A stretch of DNA of 8,266 nucleotides from JAPLXD01 sp043802865 (lineage in GTDB: Bacteria; Patescibacteriota; Minisyncoccia; Moranbacterales; UBA11712). How positions within the stretch are numbered: position 1 is the stretch's first letter; each line of letters opens with the position of its first letter. A program made the translations under genes and the position numbers. The notes beneath the pieces are model-generated. The model saw only the letters and a program-made list of their open reading frames with translations, searched no databases and was not told the DNA's origin. Shown here one piece after another: positions 1 to 6,731 of this stretch. The DNA lies in contig JAZDKQ010000041.1 in assembly GCA_043802865.1 (NCBI GenBank), forward strand, positions 1 to 8,266, in the 5' to 3' direction.

Positions 1-129
1 TTTTTCGCCCAGCTCAAAACCGAGCCATTCAGGCGCGAGTTTATCTTTGGGCGTTTTGAAGATTTTTCCCCGGTCAGTGACAAGAATTATGTCCTTCACG
101 ACGGAGCCGATGGATACGAGATCATACAT
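1..129 (-). CDS. PfkB-family carbohydrate kinase, N-terminal fragment (runs off window start)
   Basis: An open frame starts at an ATG (complement of 127-129) and stays open for 43 codons to the window edge, so only the N-terminus is visible. It begins MYDLVSIGSVVKDIILVTD and continues through KIFKTPKDKLAPEW to GFELGEK. The opening 'hydrophobic-x-IG' beta strand, then a VxDIIL segment, resembles the start of ribokinase/PfkB-type sugar or nucleoside kinases, and I recall similar N-termini in CPR 'carbohydrate kinase family' proteins. These enzymes phosphorylate a sugar or nucleoside hydroxyl using ATP. The catalytic GxGD motif and the substrate-defining residues lie outside the window, so no substrate can be assigned. 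The gene starts 13 nt after the gpmI stop with no visible Shine-Dalgarno, as expected for the distal gene of the same transcript. The reading frame is fairly certain; the family call is moderate because it rests on 43 residues. Confidence 0.68.
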   Translation of the reverse strand, partial: MYDLVSIGSVVKDIILVTDRGKIFKTPKDKLAPEWLGFELGEK

Positions 130-142
130 AGTTTTATTCGCG

Positions 143-1681
143 TTACAATAAACTTCTCTTTTTCATCTCCTTTAATTTGTCTGTTCCCATTATATCACAT
201 ATCGTCGGAGAAATATTGCCCAGCACTCCTCCAGAGGTCAATTTGCGCCTCTTGAACCTGTCTGAAACCAAAAGAAAAGGCACGGGATTTTTGGTGTGAA
301 ATGTCATCGAGAGGCGTGCTTTCTTGTCCCACATACAATCCGCGTTGCCATGATCGGCGGTGATGATCAAATTGCCCTTGTATTTCTGCAATTCTTTGAA
401 CACCTTACCCAAGCATTTATCAACGATTTCCACGGCTTTGATTGTTGCTTTCATATCCCCTGTGTGGCCGATCATATCGGCGTTGGCAAAATTGAGAGCC
501 GTGAAATCATACTTGCCTTTTTTCAAAAATCCCAAAACTTTTTGCGTGATTTTTTCGGCGGACATTTCAGGAATTTTGGCATAATTGTCCGTGATCGGCG
601 ACGGGATCATCAGACGGTCTTCACCGTTAAGAGCGTCCGCATATCCGCCGTTCAAAAAATACGTTATGTGCGCGAACTTTTCCGTTTCGGCGATATAGAG
701 CTGAGAAAATTTCGCGAGCGCTGAGGGTAGCGTCCCGTTGATTGGATGGTCTTGAAAGGCAGTGTGTAATGGAAGATCAGGGCCAAAATTTGTCATGGCA
801 ACGAAATAGATATTTTTCAGGCGAGGATTTGGCAGCCGCGTCTCTTCCGATTTTTCCAGGACGAAAAGTTTTGAAAATTGCCGAGCGCGGTCAGAACGCA
901 GATTGAAAAATATCACTGAATCATTGTTGTTTATCGTGACAAATTTCTTTCCCTGTCCGTCAATGAGCGACGGTTTTATATATTCGTCAGTCAGATTTTT
1001 CTTATAAGAATATTTCACTGCGTCCGTTGCCTTGCTGAATTTCTTTCCTTTTCCACTTACCAAAAGGTCATAGGCGATTTTGAGCCTGTCCCAATTTTTG
1101 GCGCGATCCATAGCATAAAAGCGTCCGACGAGGCTTGCGATTTTCCCCACGCCAATGAGTTTCATTCTTTTTTCCCAGCTAGCGAGATGATTGAGAGCGT
1201 TTTTGGGATATGAATCGCGTCCGTCCGTGAAAAAATGGATAAAGACGTTTTTAATATTATTTTTTTTGGCAAGCAGCAGCAATGCTTCAAGATGATACGG
1301 ATTCATATGCGGGCTATCTTCGTTTCCAAGAAGGCCCATTAGATGCAAATTTGATTTGTTTTTTTTGACATGTGCAATTGCGCCAAGAAATGCGGCGTTG
1401 TGGAAAAAAGTTCCCGTGTTGATGCTCTCGGAAATTTTCCGCGAATCCTGAATGGCGATCCGGCCGGCGCCGATGTTCATATGCCCGGTTTCCGATCCGC
1501 TTGTTTGGCGGTTATCGAGCCCAACATCCTTTCCAGTCGCTCCGAGCTGTGTTGTCGGATATTTTTCGGATAAATAATCAAAAACCGGCGTCTTGGCAAG
1601 CCAAATCGCGTTCATATCATCTTTCGTTCCAATCCCCCACCCGTCAAGAATGACAAAAATTGTCGGTTTAGTTTTTTTCAT
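143..1681 (-). CDS. gpmI: 2,3-bisphosphoglycerate-independent phosphoglycerate mutase
   Basis: Interconverts 3- and 2-phosphoglycerate in lower glycolysis through a phosphoserine intermediate, using two metal ions (normally Mn2+) and no 2,3-BPG. At 512 residues it is the usual family length. The metal-site residues of the alkaline-phosphatase-like domain are all visible: D13 in DGWG, S63 (the serine that is phosphorylated) in SGSETGH, D402 and H406 in NADMIGHTG, D443 and H444 in TADHGNAD, and H462 in FHTKNPVP. The inserted phosphotransfer domain keeps H125, TDGRD (152-156), GRFYAMDR (186-193) and NLRSDRARQ (260-268); K335 follows in AETEKFAH. Two loops deviate: the usual GNSEVGH is SGSETGH, and the usual GGVHSH reads DSPHMN. 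The ATG overlaps the eno TGA in an ATGA junction and has the clearest Shine-Dalgarno in the window, so the start is well supported. It sits directly downstream of eno, the next enzyme in the pathway. Function is nearly certain. Confidence 0.97.
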   Translation of the reverse strand: MKKTKPTIFVILDGWGIGTKDDMNAIWLAKTPVFDYLSEKYPTTQLGATGKDVGLDNRQTSGSETGHMNIGAGRIAIQDSRKISESINTGTFFHNAAFLGAIAHVKKNKSNLHLMGLLGNEDSPHMNPYHLEALLLLAKKNNIKNVFIHFFTDGRDSYPKNALNHLASWEKRMKLIGVGKIASLVGRFYAMDRAKNWDRLKIAYDLLVSGKGKKFSKATDAVKYSYKKNLTDEYIKPSLIDGQGKKFVTINNNDSVIFFNLRSDRARQFSKLFVLEKSEETRLPNPRLKNIYFVAMTNFGPDLPLHTAFQDHPINGTLPSALAKFSQLYIAETEKFAHITYFLNGGYADALNGEDRLMIPSPITDNYAKIPEMSAEKITQKVLGFLKKGKYDFTALNFANADMIGHTGDMKATIKAVEIVDKCLGKVFKELQKYKGNLIITADHGNADCMWDKKARLSMTFHTKNPVPFLLVSDRFKRRKLTSGGVLGNISPTICDIMGTDKLKEMKKRSLL

Positions 1682-2925
1682 TTAATTCCTTTTTCAATTT
1701 CCAACAATCTATTATATTTCGCCGTGCGTTCTCCGCGGCAGGGGGCGCCGAATTTGACGAATTCGGCTCCGGAGGCGACGGCGAGGTCGGCGATGAAAGT
1801 GTCTTCTGTTTCTCCGCTACGGTGCGAGACGACGATCCTGATTTTATTTTTCTGACAGAGCTTGATGAATTCCATTGTTTCTGAAAGCGTTCCAATTTGG
1901 TTCGGCTTCACGATCGCGGCGTTCACGGCTGAAAAAGAAAGAGCTTTTTTGAGGCGATCTGTGTTTGTAACGAGCAAATCATCGCCGATGTTCAAAATAT
2001 TCCTCCCCATTTTTTCGTTGAGCTTTTTCCAATTTTCAAAATCATCTTCCGCAAGGCCATCTTCAAGAGAGATGGTATTGTATTTTTTTGCCCATTCCTG
2101 ATATAGGGATATCAGTCGATCCGCCTCAAGGCTCGTGTTTTCCGGCTTCAAAGTATAGCTTTGCTCATTTTCGTCAAAGAAACTCGAGGCTGCCGCGTCG
2201 ATTCCAAGCGAAATTTTGCCCCGGTATCCCGCTTCTTCGATGGCTCTTGCAATGTACTCAAAAGCGTCGCTGTGGCTGTCGAGTTTTGGAGCAAAACCTC
2301 CTTCGTCGCCGACTCCGATCGGATATCCGGCATTTGCAAGCAGAATTTTCAGTTTGTGGGAAATTTCACTCGCTGCGCGCAATTTTTCAGCAAAACTTTT
2401 GAATTTTTCGGGAATAATCTGAAATTCTTGGATAGAAAGTCCGGAATCAGCATGTGCTCCGCCGTTGATGATATTGAAAAAGGCGGTCGGAATTTTTTTG
2501 GGATTCTTGAAACCGTATGTTTTCGCTAAATATTTGTATAACGGCAAATTTTGCGATTTGGCCGCGACGCGAGCAACTGCAAGCGAAACCGCGAGCATTG
2601 CATTGGCTCCCAAGCCTGACTTATTCTCTGTTCCATCGAGTTTGATCAATGAGTTGTCAATTTTTTTCTGATCAAGCGCGTCCAATCCGGCGAGTTTTTT
2701 CGCGATTATTTTATTGATATTTTCACATGCTTTCAAAACTCCCAAACCATTATATCGCGTGTCATTGTCGCGCAGTTCAAGAGCTTCATATTTTCCCGTT
2801 GAAGCACCGGATGGCACGGCGGCCGAACCCGAAATATTGTTATCCAGCACAACGGTCGCTTTCACCGTCGGATTCCCGCGAGAGTCCAGAACTTCAAGGG
2901 CTGATAATTGTTTAATTTTTGTCAT
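1678..2925 (-). CDS. eno: Enolase (phosphopyruvate hydratase)
   Basis: Dehydrates 2-phosphoglycerate to phosphoenolpyruvate in the cytoplasm. At 415 residues it is slightly shorter than the usual bacterial ~430. It opens with the family signature VLDSRGNPTV (12-21), then VPSGASTGKYEALELRD (37-53). Active-site residues are all seen: H158 in GGAHADS, E167 in QEF, E208 in GDEGG, the Mg2+ ligands D243, E288 and D315, the catalytic base K340 in IVKPNQIGT, the SHRSGETED loop (367-375), and K391 before the GAPCRGERTAKYN signature (393-405). Small departures from the common consensus are S161 in GGAHADS (usually Asn), LEDG (usually EDP) and KPNQIG (usually KLNQIG or KVNQIG). None removes a catalytic residue. 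The ATG at 2925 gives the standard enolase N-terminus although its leader is AT-rich with no Shine-Dalgarno. The stop is TGA and overlaps the gpmI start. It follows pgk after 33 nt that hold a short tandem repeat. Confidence 0.98.
   Translation of the reverse strand: MTKIKQLSALEVLDSRGNPTVKATVVLDNNISGSAAVPSGASTGKYEALELRDNDTRYNGLGVLKACENINKIIAKKLAGLDALDQKKIDNSLIKLDGTENKSGLGANAMLAVSLAVARVAAKSQNLPLYKYLAKTYGFKNPKKIPTAFFNIINGGAHADSGLSIQEFQIIPEKFKSFAEKLRAASEISHKLKILLANAGYPIGVGDEGGFAPKLDSHSDAFEYIARAIEEAGYRGKISLGIDAAASSFFDENEQSYTLKPENTSLEADRLISLYQEWAKKYNTISLEDGLAEDDFENWKKLNEKMGRNILNIGDDLLVTNTDRLKKALSFSAVNAAIVKPNQIGTLSETMEFIKLCQKNKIRIVVSHRSGETEDTFIADLAVASGAEFVKFGAPCRGERTAKYNRLLEIEKGIK
1687..1691 (-). 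promoter_or_regulatory. Shine-Dalgarno site for gpmI
   Basis: On the minus strand AAGGA lies 5 nt upstream of the gpmI ATG, embedded in the last codons of eno. It is the only strong Shine-Dalgarno sequence I find at any start in this window; the other genes have AT-rich or featureless leaders. With the 4-nt ATGA overlap it suggests coupled or re-initiated translation of gpmI behind eno. Confidence 0.7.
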
Positions 2926-2934
2926 AATTTTTTT

Positions 2935-2969
2935 ATACTAAATACTAAATACAAGATACTAGATACTAT
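2935..2969. repeat. Five imperfect 7-bp tandem copies (ATACTAA-type)
   Basis: Read on the plus strand, the 35 bp divide exactly into ATACTAA, ATACTAA, ATACAAG, ATACTAG, ATACTAT. Four copies keep ATACTA and one has ATACAA. The array fills most of the pgk-eno gap and runs into the last codons and TAG stop of pgk. On the transcribed strand several units read TAGTAT, which loosely resembles a -10 hexamer, but no well-spaced -35 box accompanies them. It may be a slippage product or a regulatory or spacer element; the sequence alone does not decide. Confidence 0.8.
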
Positions 2970-4002
2970 TCTCCAACGCCTCAATTCCCGGCAGTTTTGT
3001 TCCGCTCAAGAATTCGAGCATTGCTCCTCCGCCGGAAGAGAGGAAATCGAATTTGTCGGCCATATTATGCTTATTGATAAACTCGAGTGTTTCGCCTCCG
3101 CCGGCGATTTTCCATGCGTCGGATTCGCAAATCGCGTCGAGAACTGTTTTTGAACCGGCAGCATATTTTTCGTCTTCAAATTTCCCCATTGGTCCGTTCC
3201 AGACAAGAAATGAAGCGGAATTTATTGCCATGCCATATTTTTCGGCCGTTTTGGGGCCAATGTCGAGTGTTTCATCCACGTAGTCTTCCGGCAAAACGAC
3301 GTTTTCGCTGAATTTCAGCTTTTGCTCTTGCGCTTCGACGGCTATTCTTCCACCAACAAGAACTGCGTCATATGTTTTTGCCATATTTTCAATGACCGGC
3401 ATCTTCGTTTCTATTTTTGCTCCGCCAATGATGGCGATTGCAGGCCTTTTCGATGGCGTCAACGCTTTTGACAATTCCTCGATCTCTTTTTGCATCAGCA
3501 ATCCCGCGCAGGACGGCTTAAATTTCGGTATTTGAGATATGGACGCGTGGGCTCGGTGCGAATCGCCGAAAGCGTCATTTACAAAAACCCCAAAATGATG
3601 ACAAAGATCAATTGCGAATTTTTCATCCCCTGCTTCTTCCTGCGGATAGAATCGCAAATTTTCGGTGAGCGCGATTTGGCCGCTTTCAAGAGACTGAATT
3701 GTCTCATCTACCGCTGGACTTAGAATATCTTTGATAAAAATTACTTCACGATTGAGTAACTCGCTCAATTTTTTCGCGACGGTTTCGAGAGAATATTGCG
3801 GATCGGGCTTTCCTTCCGGCCGGCCCAGATGCGAAATGATCACAATTTTTGATTTGTCTTGTTTCAGAATGTGTTCGATCGTCGGCAAAGACTCGCGAAT
3901 TCGAAAATCATCCAAAATTTGTCCGTTTTCAAGAGGGACATTGAAATCTGTGCGCAATAGTACTCTTTTGTTTTTGAAATCGATATCTTTGAGATATTTC
4001 AT
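2959..4002 (-). CDS. pgk: Phosphoglycerate kinase, compact form
   Basis: Transfers the acyl phosphate of 1,3-bisphosphoglycerate to ADP, the first ATP-yielding step of lower glycolysis. The N-terminal substrate domain has RTDFNVP (17-23), R34, SHLGRP (57-62), ENLRF (114-118), VNDAFG (141-146) and HRAHAS (149-154). The C-terminal nucleotide domain has GGAK (193-196), K200, WNGPMG (268-273), GGGET (301-305) and SSGGGAMLE (322-330). From the chosen ATG it is 347 residues, against about 390 for typical bacterial Pgk. The missing residues fall mainly between VGGRIAVEAQ (~216-225) and LDIGPKT (246-252), where most homologues carry an extra helix-strand stretch. The nucleotide motif reads GGGE where GGGD is usual. 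The frame is open 20 codons further upstream to a TTG inside mraY, but MKYLKDIDFKNKRVLLR matches the normal Pgk N-terminus. The start lies 10 nt after the mraY stop in an A-rich leader without a Shine-Dalgarno. The product call is firm. Confidence 0.96.
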   Translation of the reverse strand: MKYLKDIDFKNKRVLLRTDFNVPLENGQILDDFRIRESLPTIEHILKQDKSKIVIISHLGRPEGKPDPQYSLETVAKKLSELLNREVIFIKDILSPAVDETIQSLESGQIALTENLRFYPQEEAGDEKFAIDLCHHFGVFVNDAFGDSHRAHASISQIPKFKPSCAGLLMQKEIEELSKALTPSKRPAIAIIGGAKIETKMPVIENMAKTYDAVLVGGRIAVEAQEQKLKFSENVVLPEDYVDETLDIGPKTAEKYGMAINSASFLVWNGPMGKFEDEKYAAGSKTVLDAICESDAWKIAGGGETLEFINKHNMADKFDFLSSGGGAMLEFLSGTKLPGIEALENSI

Positions 4003-4012
4003 ATTTGTTTTA

Positions 4013-5101
4013 TTATTTTCCCATTCCCAAGATGCCAATCGCGAGTCCCATTCCGGCGGCAACGCCTGTCAGGATCCAAGCGCGCATCGTGATCTTTGTT
4101 TCCGGCCAGCCAATCGCTTCAAAATGATGATGGATTGGAGTTGAAAGAAAAATTTTCCGTCCAAGGAATTTTTTCGAGAAAAGTTGAATCGCGACCGACA
4201 AAGACTCGATCACATATATTATACAAACAATGGGCAGAATCAGCGAGGAATTGGTCATCAGCGCAACAACCGCCAAAGTCGCGCCAAGGGAAATAGCCCC
4301 CGTATCGCCCATGAAAAATCTGGCCGGGTGGATGTTGAACCAGAGGAATGCGAGAAGCGATCCGCAAATCGCGCTGCAAAAAGCCGCGAGGTCGATCTTG
4401 TTTTGAGTGAAGGCAATCGCGCCGAACACCGCGAACGCAATGAGCAGTATGCCCCCATTGAGTCCGTCCAATCCGTCCGTTTCATTTGAGGAAAAGGCTG
4501 TTGCCAGAACGACAAAAATGAAGAACGGAATATACCAAAAGTTGACCCGAAAATCGCCAACTCCCGGAATATGAATTGCGTTTTGATCCAATTTGAAATA
4601 GAACCAGAGTGATCCGATGACTGCGATCAAAAAAAGCCAGCCAAACCTGTACAAGAATCTCACGCCGCCGCCTTTGTTGGTTCCCCAGCCCTTCACGCTG
4701 AAAATATCGTCAAAGGCTCCCACGATCGCCGTTGTTATCAAGGCAAAAAAAGGCAGCCATGTCTGTGAACGGCTCAAAAAATCAAGCCGGGTGATCAATT
4801 TTGCTTCAAAAAACGGATGAATCAGATAGAAGAGTGCCGCGAGAAGAAGCACGGTGATCCAAACCAGCGCGCCGCCCATTGTCGGAGTACCGCTTTTGTT
4901 TTTGTGAAGAGAATGATATACGGGCGCATTTTTTCCATCAACCGATTCGTTTTTTATTTTTATGCCGATCTTGTATTTGTATAAAAATTTCGAAAGAAGC
5001 GGCGTCCACACCATAGCCAAAACAAAAGCGGCCGTTCCGATTATCCAAATCTTGAGAGCTGCCATCGCGGCGGGAATAGTTGTAATGTCGGCAAACTGCA
5101 T
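4013..5101 (-). CDS. mraY: Phospho-N-acetylmuramoyl-pentapeptide transferase
   Basis: Integral membrane enzyme that transfers phospho-MurNAc-pentapeptide from UDP to undecaprenyl phosphate, making lipid I on the cytoplasmic face. With the ATG at 5101 it has 362 residues, normal for the family, and about ten hydrophobic spans. Key motifs are GTPTMGG (71-77), the Asp pair D131-D132 in GAFDD, NETDGLDGL (206-214), FMGDTG with D266 (263-268), and the terminal PIHHHFE (322-328) followed by GWPE. The usual NAVNLTDG loop reads AFSSNETDG, keeping the last Asn and TDG. Two other starts are in frame: an ATG at 5119, which overlaps the upstream carboxypeptidase gene by 14 nt, and a TTG at 5140. I chose 5101 because it follows that stop by 4 nt and has a GGA 9 nt upstream, but 5119 is nearly as plausible. 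No other cell-wall ligase or division gene (murD, ftsW, murG) adjoins it, so it lies outside a classical dcw cluster. Confidence 0.96.
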   Translation of the reverse strand: MQFADITTIPAAMAALKIWIIGTAAFVLAMVWTPLLSKFLYKYKIGIKIKNESVDGKNAPVYHSLHKNKSGTPTMGGALVWITVLLLAALFYLIHPFFEAKLITRLDFLSRSQTWLPFFALITTAIVGAFDDIFSVKGWGTNKGGGVRFLYRFGWLFLIAVIGSLWFYFKLDQNAIHIPGVGDFRVNFWYIPFFIFVVLATAFSSNETDGLDGLNGGILLIAFAVFGAIAFTQNKIDLAAFCSAICGSLLAFLWFNIHPARFFMGDTGAISLGATLAVVALMTNSSLILPIVCIIYVIESLSVAIQLFSKKFLGRKIFLSTPIHHHFEAIGWPETKITMRAWILTGVAAGMGLAIGILGMGK

Positions 5102-5105
5102 GATG

Positions 5106-6128
5106 TTATTTCCATTCATAGTTAGAAAACGTCCAGTCAACCAATTTTTTCATATCTTCCCAGCGATTGTTGTCGTTCAATATCACAGCAACGATCTTGT
5201 GTTTTTCGATCTCGGGATCGACAGCGGCAAGCATAAGCGATTTTCCGGCATTGTATGTGAATCCGGTTTTTCCCCCGAGACAATTTGGGATCTGTCCGAG
5301 CAGTACGTCTGTGTTTTTGAGCAGATGCTCATATTTTCCGTCACAGGACCTCACGCTGGTTTCCTGTGTCTTCATGATTTTCCAGATCGTGTCATATTTC
5401 ATCGAATACGCGGCAATGCGGGCCAAATCATATGCCGATGAATAGCATCCGTCCACATCGAGTCCGGACGGATTGCAAAAATGGGAGTCTCCGAGATTCA
5501 ATTCGCCGGCTTTTTCATTCATCATCTCTCCAAAAGCCTCTTGAGATCCCGCCACGTGCTTCCCAAGAGCGACTGCAGCGTCGTTGGCGCTGTCAATTAG
5601 CATGGCCGCAAGAAGATCGCCTGCTGTGATTTGTTCGCCAACGCGAAGTTTTTCGGTGGTGCAGAGAACACTTGTGGGACAGCCAACTTTCGTTCCGTCA
5701 GCGGAAATTGCTTCGCTGTCGATCGTCACAATTTCGTCGAGATTCGGCACTTTTTCCATGACCAGAACAGCGGTCATTATTTTTGTGAGCGAGGCGATCG
5801 GTACTTGAGCGCGTCCTTTGTCGTAGTGAAGAATTGTGCCCGAATCAACATCAATGACGACGGATGATCCGGCGAGAACCCTTGTTTCAGCATATTCTTT
5901 TTTTCTCTGGGGGATGAATCCTGATTCATCGAGGGCGGTTTCACTCTTGTCTTGACCGGCAATCACGCCACTGAACGAATTGCTGCTATTTTCGTCCTTG
6001 ATGTCCGAAGCGCCTTCCACTTTTTCCGTCGTTGCGACTGGCTGGCTTTGCGGTTTCAAAAAGACACCAGTGAAATAGAACTGGGCGGGGAGAAAAAGTA
6101 TGGCCAATGCTGTTGCTAGAATACTCAT
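5106..6128 (-). CDS. D-alanyl-D-alanine carboxypeptidase, DacA/PBP5 family (peptidase S11)
   Basis: Serine D,D-carboxypeptidase that removes the terminal D-Ala from peptidoglycan pentapeptides outside the membrane, which limits cross-linking. The three penicillin-binding motifs are in order and well spaced: S113-L-T-K116 with the nucleophilic Ser, S180-A-N182, and K287-T-G289. The 340 residues comprise a hydrophobic N-terminal segment (about 4-20, signal or anchor), a polar Ser/Asp/Glu/Gln-rich linker (about 26-78), and the catalytic domain (about 85-338). The C-terminal PBP5 beta domain and amphipathic membrane anchor are absent, so the N-terminal helix is the only visible membrane attachment. 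The catalytic part carries six cysteines (150, 156, 218, 228, 262, 283), which is many for an exported bacterial enzyme. The N-terminus lacks the usual Lys/Arg. The in-frame scpB stop lies just three codons upstream, so no longer form is possible. mraY follows after 4 nt, putting precursor synthesis and trimming together. Confidence 0.93.
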   Translation of the reverse strand: MSILATALAILFLPAQFYFTGVFLKPQSQPVATTEKVEGASDIKDENSSNSFSGVIAGQDKSETALDESGFIPQRKKEYAETRVLAGSSVVIDVDSGTILHYDKGRAQVPIASLTKIMTAVLVMEKVPNLDEIVTIDSEAISADGTKVGCPTSVLCTTEKLRVGEQITAGDLLAAMLIDSANDAAVALGKHVAGSQEAFGEMMNEKAGELNLGDSHFCNPSGLDVDGCYSSAYDLARIAAYSMKYDTIWKIMKTQETSVRSCDGKYEHLLKNTDVLLGQIPNCLGGKTGFTYNAGKSLMLAAVDPEIEKHKIVAVILNDNNRWEDMKKLVDWTFSNYEWK

Positions 6129-6134
6129 TTTGAT

Positions 6135-6731
6135 TTACGATACGGCTTCAACAACTGGCTGATTTTCAACTTGCAATTCCAACTTATTGTCGCCGAGTAA
6201 TTCTTCCACTTTTTCATTTTTTGACAATTCTTCCCAGTCCGGCAAACCTTTCACGCTTGTCACCCCCATGCTTTTCAAGAAATCAAACGAAATTTCATAC
6301 AAAAATCCGCGAATATCCGCAGTTTCTTTGCGTTCAATGAGTCCCTTTATGAGTAAAGTCCGCAAAACATAGCTGCAATTCACTCCCCGGATGGTTTCGA
6401 TCTGCACTCTTGTGATCGGTCCGCGATAGGCAACAATGGCAAGCACTTCAAGCGCCGACTTCGAGAGTCCTGATCCCAGCTCCCCGCTCACCAATTGGCT
6501 GACCATCTGCGAATTTTCCGGATTGGTCGCGAGCTGGACAGAATCATCTTTCCGTATGATCGCAAATCCCCTTTCACTATCCTTATAATCATCATTGAGC
6601 GCTTCAATTTCAGCAGTAACATCATTTTTCGAGACTTTGCAAATCTTGGCGATTTTTGCAAGCTTCAGCGGTTCTCCGGAGACGAAAAGAAGGCTCTCGA
6701 GAACTGATTTCAATTTATTTTGAGTAGGCAT
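6135..6731 (-). CDS. scpB: Segregation and condensation protein B
   Basis: ScpB dimerises through winged-helix domains and binds the ScpA kleisin that bridges the SMC heads, forming the bacterial condensin that organises and segregates the chromosome. The 198 residues hold an N-terminal winged helix (about 7-75, starting SVLESLLFVSGEPL) and a second one (about 88-155). The family signature is plain: LSKSALEVLAIVAYRGPITR (89-108), then IRGVNCSYVLRTLL (114-127), LIERK and LYEISFDFLKSMGV. A polar tail after residue ~178 is outside the core. The ATG lies 17 nt inside scpA, so the two are probably translationally coupled, matching their role as obligate partners. No Shine-Dalgarno is visible. The smc gene is not in this window. 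Confidence 0.95.
   Translation of the reverse strand: MPTQNKLKSVLESLLFVSGEPLKLAKIAKICKVSKNDVTAEIEALNDDYKDSERGFAIIRKDDSVQLATNPENSQMVSQLVSGELGSGLSKSALEVLAIVAYRGPITRVQIETIRGVNCSYVLRTLLIKGLIERKETADIRGFLYEISFDFLKSMGVTSVKGLPDWEELSKNEKVEELLGDNKLELQVENQPVVEAVS

Noticed and set aside
130..142. Rho-independent terminator after gpmI
   Set aside because: The 13-nt gap has no GC-rich inverted repeat followed by a T run, and the next gene starts at once on the same strand.
296..724. 142-codon plus-strand open frame opposite gpmI
   Set aside because: It lies wholly antisense to a fully conserved gpmI, shows no recognisable domain, and its composition looks like a reverse-strand shadow.
1253..1360. Runs of eight A on the coding strand of gpmI as possible programmed frameshift sites
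   Set aside because: The conserved gpmI frame continues unchanged on both sides, so they are simply Lys/Asn codons; a similar run in scpA also stays in frame.
2161..2529. 122-codon plus-strand open frame opposite eno, with several overlapping shorter ones
   Set aside because: Antisense shadows of a conserved enolase; several mutually overlapping frames in one place are expected by chance here.
4003..4062. Upstream extension of pgk to a TTG at 4062 (20 extra residues)
   Set aside because: It lies in the mraY C-terminal coding region in another frame, and Pgk homology begins at MKYLKDIDFK.
4258..4560. 100-codon minus-strand open frame inside mraY
   Set aside because: An alternative frame of mraY, Arg/Ser/Phe-rich and without family features; the mraY frame carries every expected motif.
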